From positions 62,001-126,000 of the forward strand of contig CAWJEE010000010.1 of assembly GCA_963841815.1 (NCBI GenBank): 64,000 nucleotides of DNA, given 5' to 3'. Below are positions 1 to 8,242 of the stretch, piece after piece; position 1 is the first letter of the stretch; the number at the start of each line of letters is the position of its first letter. The DNA comes from JAOUJD01 sp963841815 (lineage in GTDB: Bacteria > Pseudomonadota > Gammaproteobacteria > Burkholderiales > Burkholderiaceae_F). Under the pieces are notes generated by a model that was not told where the DNA came from, ran no database searches, and saw only the letters and a list, made by a program, of their open reading frames with translations. The position numbers and the translations under genes are program-made.

Positions 1-312
1 CCGGGCGCACGCCTGGATCACGAGGTGGATCAGTTCGTCCGAGCCGTTGCCGAGCATCAACTGCACGTCCTCAGGGACGCCCATCGCTCGCGCCAGCCGC
101 TCCTTGAACGCTCTGGGATCGGACAGCGGATAGCGGTTGAGGGCGGTGCGCCCGAGCCGGTCGCCGAGTTGCTGCATCAGCCCGGGCGGCAGCGGGAACG
201 GGTTCTCCATCGCGTCGAGCTTGATCAGCCCGACGGCACTCGGCACCGGGTACGCGCTGATCGCGCGCACGTCGTCGCGCAGCACCGAGAGGTCGGGTCG
301 ATCGCTGCTCAT
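1..312 (-). CDS. hisC: Histidinol-phosphate aminotransferase, N-terminal part (cut by window edge)
   Basis: PLP-dependent enzyme that transaminates imidazole-acetol phosphate to histidinol phosphate in histidine biosynthesis. Only about 104 N-terminal residues are visible, starting MSSDRPDLSVLRDDVRAI. The family pattern KLDAMENPFPLP, followed by the NRYPLSDP and MLGNGSDELI segments, is typical of HisC. The ATG overlaps the hisD stop (ATGA), so it is the third gene of a coupled hisG-hisD-hisC run. The rest lies left of the window. Confidence 0.93.
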   Translation of the reverse strand, partial: MSSDRPDLSVLRDDVRAISAYPVPSAVGLIKLDAMENPFPLPPGLMQQLGDRLGRTALNRYPLSDPRAFKERLARAMGVPEDVQLMLGNGSDELIHLVIQACAR

Positions 313-1610
313 CGCGGTTTCAGCCGGTACTCCGCGCTGGCGGCGTGCGCGGGCAACTGCTCGCCGCGCGCGAGCGTCGAAGCGACGCGCCCGAGCGTCT
401 GCGCGCCGGCCTCCGACACGCGGATCAGGCTGGTGCGCTTCTGGAAGTCGTACACGCCCAGCGGAGACGAGAAGCGCGCCGTGCGCGCGGTCGGCAGCAC
501 GTGGTTGGGCCCGGCGCAGTAGTCGCCGAGCGCTTCGCTGGTGTGGCGACCGAGGAAGAGCGCGCCCGCGTGCCGGATCTTCGCGGCCCACCGTTCCGGG
601 TCGTCGGTCGAGATCTCGAGGTGCTCGGGCGCGATGCGGTCGGCGATCGCGCAGGCTTCCTCGAGGTCCCGGGTCAGGATCAGGGCACCGCGGTTTCCCA
701 GCGACCGCTCGATGATCGCGCGCCGCGGCATCGTCGGCAGCAGCTTCGCGATCGACGACTGCACCTGTTCGATGAAGGCAGGATCGGGCGTGAGCAGGAT
801 CGCCTGCGCCAGTTCGTCGTGCTCGGCCTGGGAGAAGAGATCCATGGCGATCCAGTCCGGATCGGTCCTGCCGTCGCAGATCACCAGGATTTCGCTCGGC
901 CCGGCGATCATGTCGATGCCGACGACGCCGAACACGCGTCGCTTCGCGGCCGCCACGTAGGCGTTGCCCGGTCCGACGATCTTGTCGACGGCCGGCACCG
1001 TTTCCGTGCCGTACGCCAGCGCGGCCACCGCCTGCGCGCCGCCGATCGCGAACGCGCGCGACACGCCGGCCAGGGCCGCGGCCGCGAGCACCAGCGGGTT
1101 GCGCTTGCCGTCCGGCGTCGGCACGACCATCACGATGTTCTCCACGCCAGCCACGTGCGCGGGCAGCGCGTTCATCAGGAGCGACGAGGGGTAAGCCGCG
1201 AGCCCGCCCGGCACGTAGAGGCCGACGCTGTCGAGCGCGTTCACGCGCTGGCCCAGCTCGGTGCCGTCGTCCTCGGTGTAGGTCCAGGAGGTCGCCACCT
1301 GGTGCTCGTGAAAGGCGCGGATGCGCCGTGCGGCCGTCTCGAGTGCGACGCGCTGCTCGTTCGGCAGCGCGTCGAGCGCCGCCCGCATTTCAGCGGCCGG
1401 TATCTCGAGCTCGGCGACCGACGACGCGCGCATGCGGTCGAAGCGGTTCGTGTACTCCAGCAGCGCGGCGTCGCCGCGCGTCCTGACCTCGTCGACGATC
1501 GTGGCCGCGACGCGGTCGATCTCGCGATCGATCGCGGTGTCCACGGCGACGAGGTCGGCGAACTGCGCGTCGAAGGTCGGCTGCCGGCTGTCGAGCGTCC
1601 TCACCTTCAT
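309..1610 (-). CDS. hisD: Histidinol dehydrogenase
   Basis: Zinc enzyme that oxidises histidinol to histidine in two NAD-dependent steps. The protein is 433 residues from MKVRTLDSRQPTF, the normal family length. It carries the NAYVAAAKR, GIDMIAGPSEI, SQAEHDELAQ and GDYCAGPNHVLPT segments that include substrate and zinc ligands. The reading frame is open upstream to 1961, but this ATG overlaps the hisG stop (ATGA) and matches the family N-terminus, so it is the chosen start. It also overlaps hisC by ATGA. Confidence 0.97.
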   Translation of the reverse strand: MKVRTLDSRQPTFDAQFADLVAVDTAIDREIDRVAATIVDEVRTRGDAALLEYTNRFDRMRASSVAELEIPAAEMRAALDALPNEQRVALETAARRIRAFHEHQVATSWTYTEDDGTELGQRVNALDSVGLYVPGGLAAYPSSLLMNALPAHVAGVENIVMVVPTPDGKRNPLVLAAAALAGVSRAFAIGGAQAVAALAYGTETVPAVDKIVGPGNAYVAAAKRRVFGVVGIDMIAGPSEILVICDGRTDPDWIAMDLFSQAEHDELAQAILLTPDPAFIEQVQSSIAKLLPTMPRRAIIERSLGNRGALILTRDLEEACAIADRIAPEHLEISTDDPERWAAKIRHAGALFLGRHTSEALGDYCAGPNHVLPTARTARFSSPLGVYDFQKRTSLIRVSEAGAQTLGRVASTLARGEQLPAHAASAEYRLKPR

Positions 1611-2245
1611 TCGCGCACCGCCTGCTGGATGCGCTCGACGATCGGCATCAGCGCCTCGCGCTTCAGCTTCATCGACGACTGGTTGACGATCAGCCGGGAC
1701 GAGATCGGCGCGATCTCCTCCACCTCGACCAGGTCGTTCGCCTTCAGCGTGCCGCCGGACGACACGAGGTCGACGATCACGTCGGCCAGTCCGGCCAGCG
1801 GCGCCAGTTCCATCGATCCGTACAGCTTGATCACGTCGACGTGCACGCCCTTGGCGGCGAAGTGCTCGCGCGCGGTCTGCACATACTTGGTCGCGACCCG
1901 CAGCCGCGCGCCGCGGCGCACTGCGTTGGCGTAGTCGAAGCCCGCGGGCACGGCGACGCACAACCGGCAGCGCGCGATGTTGAGGTCGACCGGCTGGTAC
2001 AGCCCGGCGCCGCCGTGCTCCATCAGCACGTCCTTGCCGGCAACGCCGAAGTCCGCCGCGCCGTACTGGACGTAGGTGGGCACGTCCGACGCGCGCACGA
2101 CGACGATCCGGAGGTCAGGGTTCGTCGTGCCGATGATCAGCTTGCGCGACGTTTCCGGATCTTCCAGAGGCGCGATGCCCGCGGCCGCCAGCAGCGGCTT
2201 CGTCTCGTCGAAGATGCGTCCCTTGGACAGCGCCAGCGTGATCAC
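1607..2245 (-). CDS. hisG: ATP phosphoribosyltransferase, short form
   Basis: Catalyses the first step of histidine synthesis, joining ATP and PRPP. The protein is 212 residues, which is the short HisG type lacking the C-terminal regulatory domain. In known systems this form needs the regulatory subunit HisZ, which is not in this window. Visible landmarks are the N-terminal MITLALSKGRI, GIAGKDVL-like FGVAGKDVLMEHG, and the PRPP-binding stretch ADVIVDLVSSGGTLKANDL. The gene overlaps murA upstream and hisD downstream by ATGA. Confidence 0.96.
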   Translation of the reverse strand: MITLALSKGRIFDETKPLLAAAGIAPLEDPETSRKLIIGTTNPDLRIVVVRASDVPTYVQYGAADFGVAGKDVLMEHGGAGLYQPVDLNIARCRLCVAVPAGFDYANAVRRGARLRVATKYVQTAREHFAAKGVHVDVIKLYGSMELAPLAGLADVIVDLVSSGGTLKANDLVEVEEIAPISSRLIVNQSSMKLKREALMPIVERIQQAVRE

Positions 2246-3492
2246 TTGACCCTTTCGACCTGCGCTCCGAGCGCGGCCAGCTTGGATTCCATCTTTTCGT
2301 ATCCCCGGTCGAGATGGTAAATGCGATCGACCACGGTTTCGCCTTCGGCGGCGAGCGCGGCGACGACGAGGCAGGCGGACGCCCGCAGGTCGGTGGCCAT
2401 CACCGGGGCGCCGGTCAGCTTCGGCACGCCCTGCACGACCGCCGTGTTGCCCTCGATCGCGATGTTCGCGCCGAGCCGCTGCAGCTCCGAGACGTGCATG
2501 AAGCGATTCTCGAAGATCGTCTCGGTGATCCGGCCAACGCCGTCCGCCACGCAGTCGAGTGCCATGAACTGCGCCTGCATGTCCGTCGGGAACGCCGGGT
2601 ACGGCGCCGTGCGCAGGCTCACCGCGCGCGGACGACCGGACATCCGCACCCGCAGGACGTCGCCGTCCGCCTGTAGTACCGCCCCGGCTTCCTGGAGTTT
2701 GTCGAGCACCGCGTCGAACGTATGGAGCGCGACGCCGCGCAGCACCGCTTCGCCGCCCGCCGCCACGACGGCCGCCAGGAACGTCCCGGTCTCGATGCGG
2801 TCCGGCATCACCCGATGGCGCGCGCCGTGCAGGCGTTCCACGCCCTGGATCGAGATCGCGCTGGTGCCGGCGCCCAAGACGCGCGCCCCCATCGCGTTGA
2901 GTGTGTCCGCCAGGTCGACCACCTCGGGCTCGCGCGCGGCATTCTCGATGACCGTTTCACCCTCGGCCAGCGCGGCGGCCATCATCAGGTTCTCGGTGCC
3001 GGTCACCGTCACCATGTCGGTGACGATGCGCGTGCCTCTCAGCCGCTTCGCTTCGGCGACCACGAAGCCGCCCTCGATGCGGATCGTCGCCCCGAGGGCC
3101 TCGAGCCCCTTGATGTGCTGGTCGACCGGCCGCGCCCCGATCGCGCAGCCGCCGGGCAGCGACACGCGCGCGGTGCCGAAGCGCGCGACGAGCGGGCCGA
3201 GCACCAGGATCGACGCCCGCATGGTCTTCACCAATTCGTACGGCGCCTCGGTGTGCGTCACCGCGTCGGCCTTCAGGCGCATCGTCGCGCCGTCCCGTTC
3301 GACCGCGACGCCCATCTGGCGCAGCAGCTTCAGCGTCGTCGCCACGTCCTGCAATTGCGGCACGTTGTCGACGACGAACTCGTCGGGCGTCAGCAGGCTC
3401 GCCGCGAGGATCGGCAGCGCGGCGTTCTTCGCGCCGGAGATCGCCACTTCACCGGCGAGCGGCTTGCCGCCGCGGATCTTCAGCTTGTCCAT
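2242..3492 (-). CDS. murA: UDP-N-acetylglucosamine 1-carboxyvinyltransferase
   Basis: Adds enolpyruvate to UDP-GlcNAc, the first committed step of peptidoglycan synthesis, in the cytoplasm. From MDKLKIRGGKPL the protein is 416 residues, close to the usual 419. It has the K22-N23 active-site pair in SGAKNAALPI and the catalytic Cys116 in PGGCAIGARPVDQH (fosfomycin target in the family). A longer start at 3579 has a better Shine-Dalgarno (GGAG, 9 bases before ATG) and would add 29 residues not typical of MurA; I prefer 3492 from family alignment. It lies between ibaG and hisG, as in many proteobacteria. Confidence 0.95.
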   Translation of the reverse strand: MDKLKIRGGKPLAGEVAISGAKNAALPILAASLLTPDEFVVDNVPQLQDVATTLKLLRQMGVAVERDGATMRLKADAVTHTEAPYELVKTMRASILVLGPLVARFGTARVSLPGGCAIGARPVDQHIKGLEALGATIRIEGGFVVAEAKRLRGTRIVTDMVTVTGTENLMMAAALAEGETVIENAAREPEVVDLADTLNAMGARVLGAGTSAISIQGVERLHGARHRVMPDRIETGTFLAAVVAAGGEAVLRGVALHTFDAVLDKLQEAGAVLQADGDVLRVRMSGRPRAVSLRTAPYPAFPTDMQAQFMALDCVADGVGRITETIFENRFMHVSELQRLGANIAIEGNTAVVQGVPKLTGAPVMATDLRASACLVVAALAAEGETVVDRIYHLDRGYEKMESKLAALGAQVERVK

Positions 3493-3682
3493 CGGGAGTT
3501 CCGCGACCGGTGGCCGCGGGCGGTGAAAGTGGACGGCGCGCGTGATGCGCGGGGAGTCGAGCAGCAGCGAGTCGGGCATGGCGAAGATCTCCGTGCGGCG
3601 CCCGCGACGCGCGGACGCTCGACGCGAAGAGTCGTCGCCCCGCCCGAAGCGGCTGCGAACGCGCCGTGAAATCGACGTGAAC

Positions 3683-3928
3683 TCACGCGCCCTGCTCCCG
3701 GTACTCCTCGGGCGTCAACGTGCGCATCGACAGCGCGTGGACTTCCGCGCGCATGCGCTCGCCGAGCGCCGAGTAGACCAGCTGGTGGCGCGCCACGCGG
3801 TTCTTGCCCGCGAACGCCGCGCTGACGATCAGGGCCTGGAAGTGGCGGCCGTCGCCGTCGACCTCGACGCGTTCGCAATCGAGGCCCTGCGCGATGTAGC
3901 GCTTCACGTCTTCGGGGGAAGGTTCCAT
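3683..3928 (-). CDS. ibaG: BolA/IbaG-family protein
   Basis: Small (81-residue) BolA-fold protein; the family works with monothiol glutaredoxins in iron-sulfur cluster handling. The BolA core is visible as ALIVSAAFAGKNRVARHQLVYSALGERM around residues 32-58, with the conserved His. The position between the mla/ABC block and murA matches ibaG (yrbA) of E. coli, which favours ibaG over the stress regulator bolA. The start is 7 bases below the permease stop. Confidence 0.88.
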   Translation of the reverse strand: MEPSPEDVKRYIAQGLDCERVEVDGDGRHFQALIVSAAFAGKNRVARHQLVYSALGERMRAEVHALSMRTLTPEEYREQGA

Positions 3929-3935
3929 TGGAATC

Positions 3936-4766
3936 TCAGTTCCGTAGCTTGAATCCCCGCGAGAGCAGCGCGAGGGCGATGCCGCAGGTCACCGCGAACG
4001 CGGCCGCGACGACCGCGAGGCTGATCCACGGGTTCACGTCGGACTGCGCGAAGAAGCCGTAACGGAAGCCGTCGATCATGTAGAAGAACGGATTGAAGTG
4101 CGACACGCCCTGCCAGAACGGCGGCAGGCCGTGCACGGAATAGAACACGCCGGACAGGAACGTCGCCGGCATCACGATGAAGTTCTGGAATGCCGCCAGC
4201 TGGTCGAACTTGTCGGCCCAGATGCCGGCGATCAGCCCCAACGCCCCGAGCATGGCCGCGCCCAGGATCGCGAACACGAGCGACCACAGCGGCGCCGCGA
4301 ACGACGGCGGCGCGAACCACGCCGTGATCGCGAACACGCCCGCGCCGACGACGATGCCGCGCACCACCGCGGCGGCGACGTACGCGCCGAACAGTTGCCA
4401 GTGCGAGAACGGCGGCAGCAGGACGAAGATCAGGCTGCCCATGATCTTCGACTGGATCAGGCTGGACGAGGAGTTGGCGAAGGCGTTCTGCAGCACGCTC
4501 ATCATCACCAGCCCGGGAATCAGGAACGACGTGTAGCTCACGCCCGGCAGCGCCTCCACGTGCTCCTCGAGCACGTGCCCGAACACGAGCAGGTAGAGCA
4601 CCGAAGTCAGCACGGGTGCGGCGATCGTCTGGAAGCTCACCTTCCAGAAGCGCAGCATTTCCTTGACCAGCAGCGTGCGGAACGCCACGGCCGGCGAACT
4701 CTCGGCGATCGCGGCAACCGGGACGCCGGGCCGGAGGCTCGCGAGTCCGACGTCGGGCGCGGTCAT
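3936..4766 (-). CDS. ABC-2 type transporter permease (YadH-like)
   Basis: Inner-membrane permease of an ABC-2 exporter, 276 residues. It has about six hydrophobic segments and the ABC-2 signature region with FLSGVFYSVHGLPPFWQGVSHFNPF near residues 205-230. It pairs with the ATPase gene at 4899-5834, which is upstream in the same direction. The substrate is unknown; YadGH-like systems have no firm assignment. The ATG overlaps the stop of a short repeat-encoded ORF (ATGA), see the repeat at 4763-4902. Confidence 0.9.
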   Translation of the reverse strand: MTAPDVGLASLRPGVPVAAIAESSPAVAFRTLLVKEMLRFWKVSFQTIAAPVLTSVLYLLVFGHVLEEHVEALPGVSYTSFLIPGLVMMSVLQNAFANSSSSLIQSKIMGSLIFVLLPPFSHWQLFGAYVAAAVVRGIVVGAGVFAITAWFAPPSFAAPLWSLVFAILGAAMLGALGLIAGIWADKFDQLAAFQNFIVMPATFLSGVFYSVHGLPPFWQGVSHFNPFFYMIDGFRYGFFAQSDVNPWISLAVVAAAFAVTCGIALALLSRGFKLRN

Positions 4767-4902
4767 GGGACTACGCTCCGCGCTGCGCGCTCCGGGATGA
4801 GCGCTTCGGAGCGGCCGTGCGCGCTCATCGTGCCCCCTTGGCGCTGCGCGCCGTCCCCCCGAGGGGGAGCGAGCGCCTTCGGAGCGGCCGTGCGGCGCTC
4901 AT
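4763..4902 (-). repeat. Repeat element at the ATPase/permease junction, two units with short ORFs
   Basis: On the coding strand, the stop of the ATPase gene (TGA 4901-4899) overlaps an ATG that opens a 25-codon ORF (MSAARP...RSAKGAR, ending 4825). Its stop overlaps the ATG of a 21-codon ORF (MSAHGRSEALIPERAARSVVP, ending 4763), whose stop overlaps the permease ATG. The plus-strand words at 4801-4828 and 4873-4902 (gcgc-ttcggagcggccgtgcg-gcgctcat) are near-identical direct copies. A GC-rich inverted block (CCCCCGAGGGGG region) lies between them. The same element is found at 38803-38964. The short peptides are probably not functional proteins. Confidence 0.8.
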
Positions 4903-5834
4903 GCGACCTTCCTCTTCGCGGGATCGGACGTGATCTGCAGGAACACGTCCTCGAGGTCCGCGCGGCCGACCTCGACGTCGTCGAGGATGCATCCGGCGAC
5001 GGCGCAGGCGTTGAGCACCGCGGCGACGTCCGACGGCTGCGACAGGCGCAGCAGCACGGCGCCGTCGCGCTCGTCGATCCGGTGCGCCAGCACGGACGGC
5101 GGCAGCACACCGCGTGCCCGCAACGTCATCTGCAGGCCCGCGAGGCGCGCCAGGAGCGCGCGCGTGGAATCGAGCGCCACGACGCGGCCGGACTTCAGCA
5201 TCGCGATCCGCTGGCAGAGCGCCTGCGCTTCCTCGAGGTAGTGCGTCGTGAGGACGATCGTGTGGCCTTCGCGGTTCAGGCGGCGAATGAACGACCAGAG
5301 CGTCTGCCGCAGTTCGACGTCGACGCCCGCGGTCGGCTCGTCGAGCACGATCACCGGCGGCTTGTGCACCAGCGCCTGCGCCACCAGCACGCGCCGCTTC
5401 ATGCCACCCGACAGCGCGCGCATGTTGGTGCCTGCCTTCGACGTGAGCCCGAGGTTCTCGAGCACCTCGTCGATCCACGCGCCGTTGTTCCGCAAGCCGA
5501 AGTAGCCCGACTGGAAGACCAGCGTTTCACGCACGGTGAAGAAGGGGTCGAACGCGAGCTCCTGCGGCACGACGCCGAGGGCCAGGCGCGCCGCCCGGGC
5601 GTCGTCGACGACGTCGTGACCGAGCACGGCCACGCGGCCGCTGGTTGCGCGCACCAGGCCCGCGACGATGGAGATCAGGGTCGTCTTGCCGGCGCCGTTC
5701 GGGCCGAGCAGGCCGAAGAACTCGCCCGGCTCGATGGTCAGGTCGATGCCGTCCAGCGCTGCGAGCGAACCGTAGCGCTTGGTGACGGAGGAAACCTGGA
5801 TGGCGGCAGTCACGGGGAACGCGGGGCGCGTCAA
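4899..5834 (-). CDS. ABC transporter ATP-binding protein (YadG-like)
   Basis: Cytoplasmic ATPase partner of the ABC-2 permease at 3936-4766; 311 residues. It shows Walker A (GPNGAGKTT), the signature LSGGMKRR, Walker B (VIVLDEPTAGVD) and the switch His (LTTHYLEEA). A C-terminal region of about 90 residues follows the nucleotide-binding domain, as in DrrA/YadG exporters. There is no ATG in this frame near the start: the first start is TTG at 5834, with GTG at 5813 as an alternative. No clear Shine-Dalgarno decides between them. Confidence 0.92.
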   Translation of the reverse strand: MTRPAFPVTAAIQVSSVTKRYGSLAALDGIDLTIEPGEFFGLLGPNGAGKTTLISIVAGLVRATSGRVAVLGHDVVDDARAARLALGVVPQELAFDPFFTVRETLVFQSGYFGLRNNGAWIDEVLENLGLTSKAGTNMRALSGGMKRRVLVAQALVHKPPVIVLDEPTAGVDVELRQTLWSFIRRLNREGHTIVLTTHYLEEAQALCQRIAMLKSGRVVALDSTRALLARLAGLQMTLRARGVLPPSVLAHRIDERDGAVLLRLSQPSDVAAVLNACAVAGCILDDVEVGRADLEDVFLQITSDPAKRKVA

Positions 5835-5913
5835 CGCCGGCGAAGAACCCGTGATTGTAGTCGCCGCCTCCGCGCCTCTCTGGCTGCCGGGCCGAGGGGA
5901 GCCGGGCGACGGG

Positions 5914-6186
5914 TCAGCCGTTGGCCTCGGCGATGTTCAGCAGCGGCGCAACGCCGTAGACGGTCGCGAGGCTCAGGAGGCCCGGAGGCAGGCCGGAGAG
6001 CTGGAGCTGGCCGCCGCGCGCCTGCGCCTCGCGCTGCCACGCGAGCACGACCGCGACCGCCGACGAGTCGCACGTGCGCACGGCGGAGAGATCGAACGCG
6101 GTGTCGCCGCCGCGGATCGCTTCGATTCCGGCGGCGGCGAGCGCGGCCGCGCTGTTCATGCCGATGTCGGTCGTGTCGACGCGCAT
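5914..6186 (-). CDS. mlaB: MlaB, STAS-domain subunit of the Mla lipid transporter
   Basis: Ninety-residue STAS protein; in E. coli MlaB binds the ATPase MlaF and is needed for MlaFEDB assembly and activity. The STAS pattern is FDLSAVRTCDSSAVAVVLAW near residues 31-50, with the conserved D-S-S phosphorylation-type loop. It begins 8 bases after mlaC and is the last gene of mlaFEDACB. The ATG at 6186 was chosen because it follows the mlaC stop and gives the normal length. Confidence 0.92.
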   Translation of the reverse strand: MRVDTTDIGMNSAAALAAAGIEAIRGGDTAFDLSAVRTCDSSAVAVVLAWQREAQARGGQLQLSGLPPGLLSLATVYGVAPLLNIAEANG

Positions 6187-6194
6187 GGCCAAGC

Positions 6195-6845
6195 TCAGGC
6201 CTTCTTGCCCTGTTCGAGCTGCTTGTTGCGGTCGGTCAGCGTCTTGATCAGACCGTCGACGCCGCCGGCGTTGATCTGCGAGGCGAACTGCGTCTTGTAG
6301 TTCTCGACCAGCCACACGCCGAGGATGTTGACGTCGTAGATCTTCCAGCCCGCGTCGGTCTTCTCCAGCCGGTAGTCGAGCTGGATCGGGTCGCCGCGCG
6401 ACGCCACGACACTGGTGCGCACCAGCACGTCGGTATCGGCGGGCTGCGCCCGGAACGGCCGCAGCTGCACCTGGTGGTCCGTCACCTGCGACAGCGCGCC
6501 GCTGTAGGTCCGGACGAGCAAGGAGCGGAACTCGCGCGTCAGCGCGGCGCGCTGCTCGGGTGTGGCCTGGCGCCATCCGCGTCCCACTGCGAGTTGCGTC
6601 ATCTTCTGGAAGTCGACGTATGGAAGGATCTTCTCGTCGATGAGCTTCTGCACCCGGTTGACGTCGCCGCTCGCGAGCGCCTTGTCCGCCTTGATGGTCG
6701 CAAGGACCTCGTTCGACAGGTCGCGCACGAGCGCCTCGGGCGCGGTGACGGACGGCGCGGTGGCCGGGGCTTGCGCCGATACCGAACCGGCCGCCAGCAG
6801 GGCCGCGCCGATTGCAAGGGACTTGACCATCTTCAGCAGGGACAT
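6195..6845 (-). CDS. mlaC: MlaC, periplasmic phospholipid-binding protein
   Basis: Shuttle protein that carries phospholipids across the periplasm between the outer-membrane MlaA complex and the inner-membrane MlaFEDB complex. The 216-residue precursor has a Sec signal peptide (MSLLKMVKSLAIGAALLAAG, cleavage near SVSAQA, about residue 25). The MlaC/Ttg2D body follows, with YVDFQKMTQLAVGRGWR and YKTQFASQINAGGVDGLI. It lies between mlaA and mlaB. Confidence 0.95.
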   Translation of the reverse strand: MSLLKMVKSLAIGAALLAAGSVSAQAPATAPSVTAPEALVRDLSNEVLATIKADKALASGDVNRVQKLIDEKILPYVDFQKMTQLAVGRGWRQATPEQRAALTREFRSLLVRTYSGALSQVTDHQVQLRPFRAQPADTDVLVRTSVVASRGDPIQLDYRLEKTDAGWKIYDVNILGVWLVENYKTQFASQINAGGVDGLIKTLTDRNKQLEQGKKA

Positions 6846-6867
6846 CGATCACCCATTCGTCGAATCG

Positions 6868-7737
6868 TTACTGCGCCGGTTTCGGCGCGGATGACGGATT
6901 AACGTCGGAGCCGGCCGCCGGTGGACCGGGCGTACCCTTACCCGCGTCCGCCTTGGGCTCGCCCACCTCGTCGTCCGGGTCCTTCGCGCGCGGGGGGTTG
7001 CCGTCGAACACGAGGTTGCGGCGCCGCTGCAGGTAGCCGTCCCGGATGAACGTGTACTTGTCCAGCGCGGCATCCGAGATCAGGTCGTCCGTCTTCAGCA
7101 ATTCATGGCGGAAGCTGACCGTGCGCACGCCGAAGATCGTGTTGCGGACCGACACGTTGTTGATCCAGAAGTTGACGTCGAGGACCGTTTCGACGCCGAG
7201 CCCCGCGGTGTCGCGGATCGTGCTCGGCCCGAACAGCGGGAGCACCAGGAAGGGCCCGTTGCCCACTCCCCAGACGGCCAGCGTCTGGCCGAAGTCCTCC
7301 CGGTGCTTCTCCAGGCCCATGCGGGTGGCGACGTCGAAGCATCCGAGCAGGCCGACCGTCGTGTTGACCGCGAAGCGGCACACGTCGGACACCGCCTCGC
7401 TTCCCTTGCCCTGCAGCAGGTTGTTCAGCGCGTTCGACGGCTCGCGCAGGTTGCTGAACCCGTTCGAGAAGCACTCCTGCACCGGAACAGGCAGCACCGT
7501 GTCGTAGACCTGCGCGAGCGGCTTGAGCACCACCTTGTCGAGGCCTTCGTTGAACTCGAACACCTGCCGGTTGAGGGACTCCAGCGGGTCCCGCGGGTCC
7601 TGGCCGGCGTTCGGCGGAACGGTGGCACATCCGGCCAGGAACGCCAGCAGCACCAGCACGGCCACGCCGAGGGCACTGCGCATCCAGCGCATCGAGGTTG
7701 CCTCGTGCCACCGGTGGGCAAGCACCGTGCCTGTCAT
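6868..7737 (-). CDS. mlaA: MlaA (VacJ), outer-membrane phospholipid-removal lipoprotein
   Basis: Removes mislocalised phospholipid from the outer leaflet of the outer membrane and hands it to MlaC. It has a lipoprotein signal with lipobox AFLAGC (Cys37 from this start). The VacJ core has DPLESLNRQVFEFNEGLD and GPFLVLPLFGPSTIRD. The C-terminus is Pro/Ala/Asp-rich. Two starts are plausible: 7737 with GGAGG 7 bases upstream, or 7692 (MRWMRSALG) with GAGG, which gives a more usual signal length. Confidence 0.94.
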   Translation of the reverse strand: MTGTVLAHRWHEATSMRWMRSALGVAVLVLLAFLAGCATVPPNAGQDPRDPLESLNRQVFEFNEGLDKVVLKPLAQVYDTVLPVPVQECFSNGFSNLREPSNALNNLLQGKGSEAVSDVCRFAVNTTVGLLGCFDVATRMGLEKHREDFGQTLAVWGVGNGPFLVLPLFGPSTIRDTAGLGVETVLDVNFWINNVSVRNTIFGVRTVSFRHELLKTDDLISDAALDKYTFIRDGYLQRRRNLVFDGNPPRAKDPDDEVGEPKADAGKGTPGPPAAGSDVNPSSAPKPAQ

Positions 7738-7755
7738 TGGTCGCCCTCCATCCGG

Positions 7756-8229
7756 TTACTTCTGTTCGCCGCCCGGCTCGGCGGCCTTGCTGTACAGGAA
7801 CTGGCTGATAAGGTTCTCCAGCACGACGGCGGACTGCGTCATCTTGATCTGGTCGCCCGGCTTCAGGTTCTGCTCGGAGCCGCCCGGCTCGAGGCCGATG
7901 TACTGGTCGCCGAGCAGGCCGGACGTGAGGATCTTCGCCGAGGTATCGGTCGGAAACGCGATGCCCTGCTCGAGTTCCATCGTCACCGTGCCCTGGTAGC
8001 TGCTGGTATCCAGCGCGATGGCGGCCACGCGGCCGATCGTGACGCCGGCGCTCTTCACCGGCGCGCGCACCTTGAGGCCGCCGATGTTGTCGAACTTGGC
8101 GGTCACCGCGTACGTGCCGCCGACCCGGAACGTCGCGAGGTTCGCGGCCTTCAGCGCCAGGAACACGATCGCCAGCAGGCCGAGCAGCACGAACAGGCCG
8201 ACCAGGGTCTCAATACTCTTGCGTCCCAT
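7756..8229 (-). CDS. mlaD: MlaD, MCE-domain subunit of the Mla lipid transporter
   Basis: Membrane-anchored MCE protein that forms the hexameric ring of the inner-membrane MlaFEDB complex. The 157-residue protein has an N-terminal membrane helix (about residues 8-28, TLVGLFVLLGLLAIVFLALK). One MCE domain follows, with the VRAPVKSAGVTIGRV segment. It lies between mlaE and mlaA, 13 bases after mlaE. Confidence 0.95.
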   Translation of the reverse strand: MGRKSIETLVGLFVLLGLLAIVFLALKAANLATFRVGGTYAVTAKFDNIGGLKVRAPVKSAGVTIGRVAAIALDTSSYQGTVTMELEQGIAFPTDTSAKILTSGLLGDQYIGLEPGGSEQNLKPGDQIKMTQSAVVLENLISQFLYSKAAEPGGEQK

Positions 8230-8242
8230 TGCACACTCCGTT

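Noticed and set aside
4098..6902. A 934-codon plus-strand open frame
   Set aside because: It is antisense to the ABC exporter, mlaB and mlaC genes; the translation is Arg/His/Gln-rich low complexity typical of antisense frames in GC-rich DNA.
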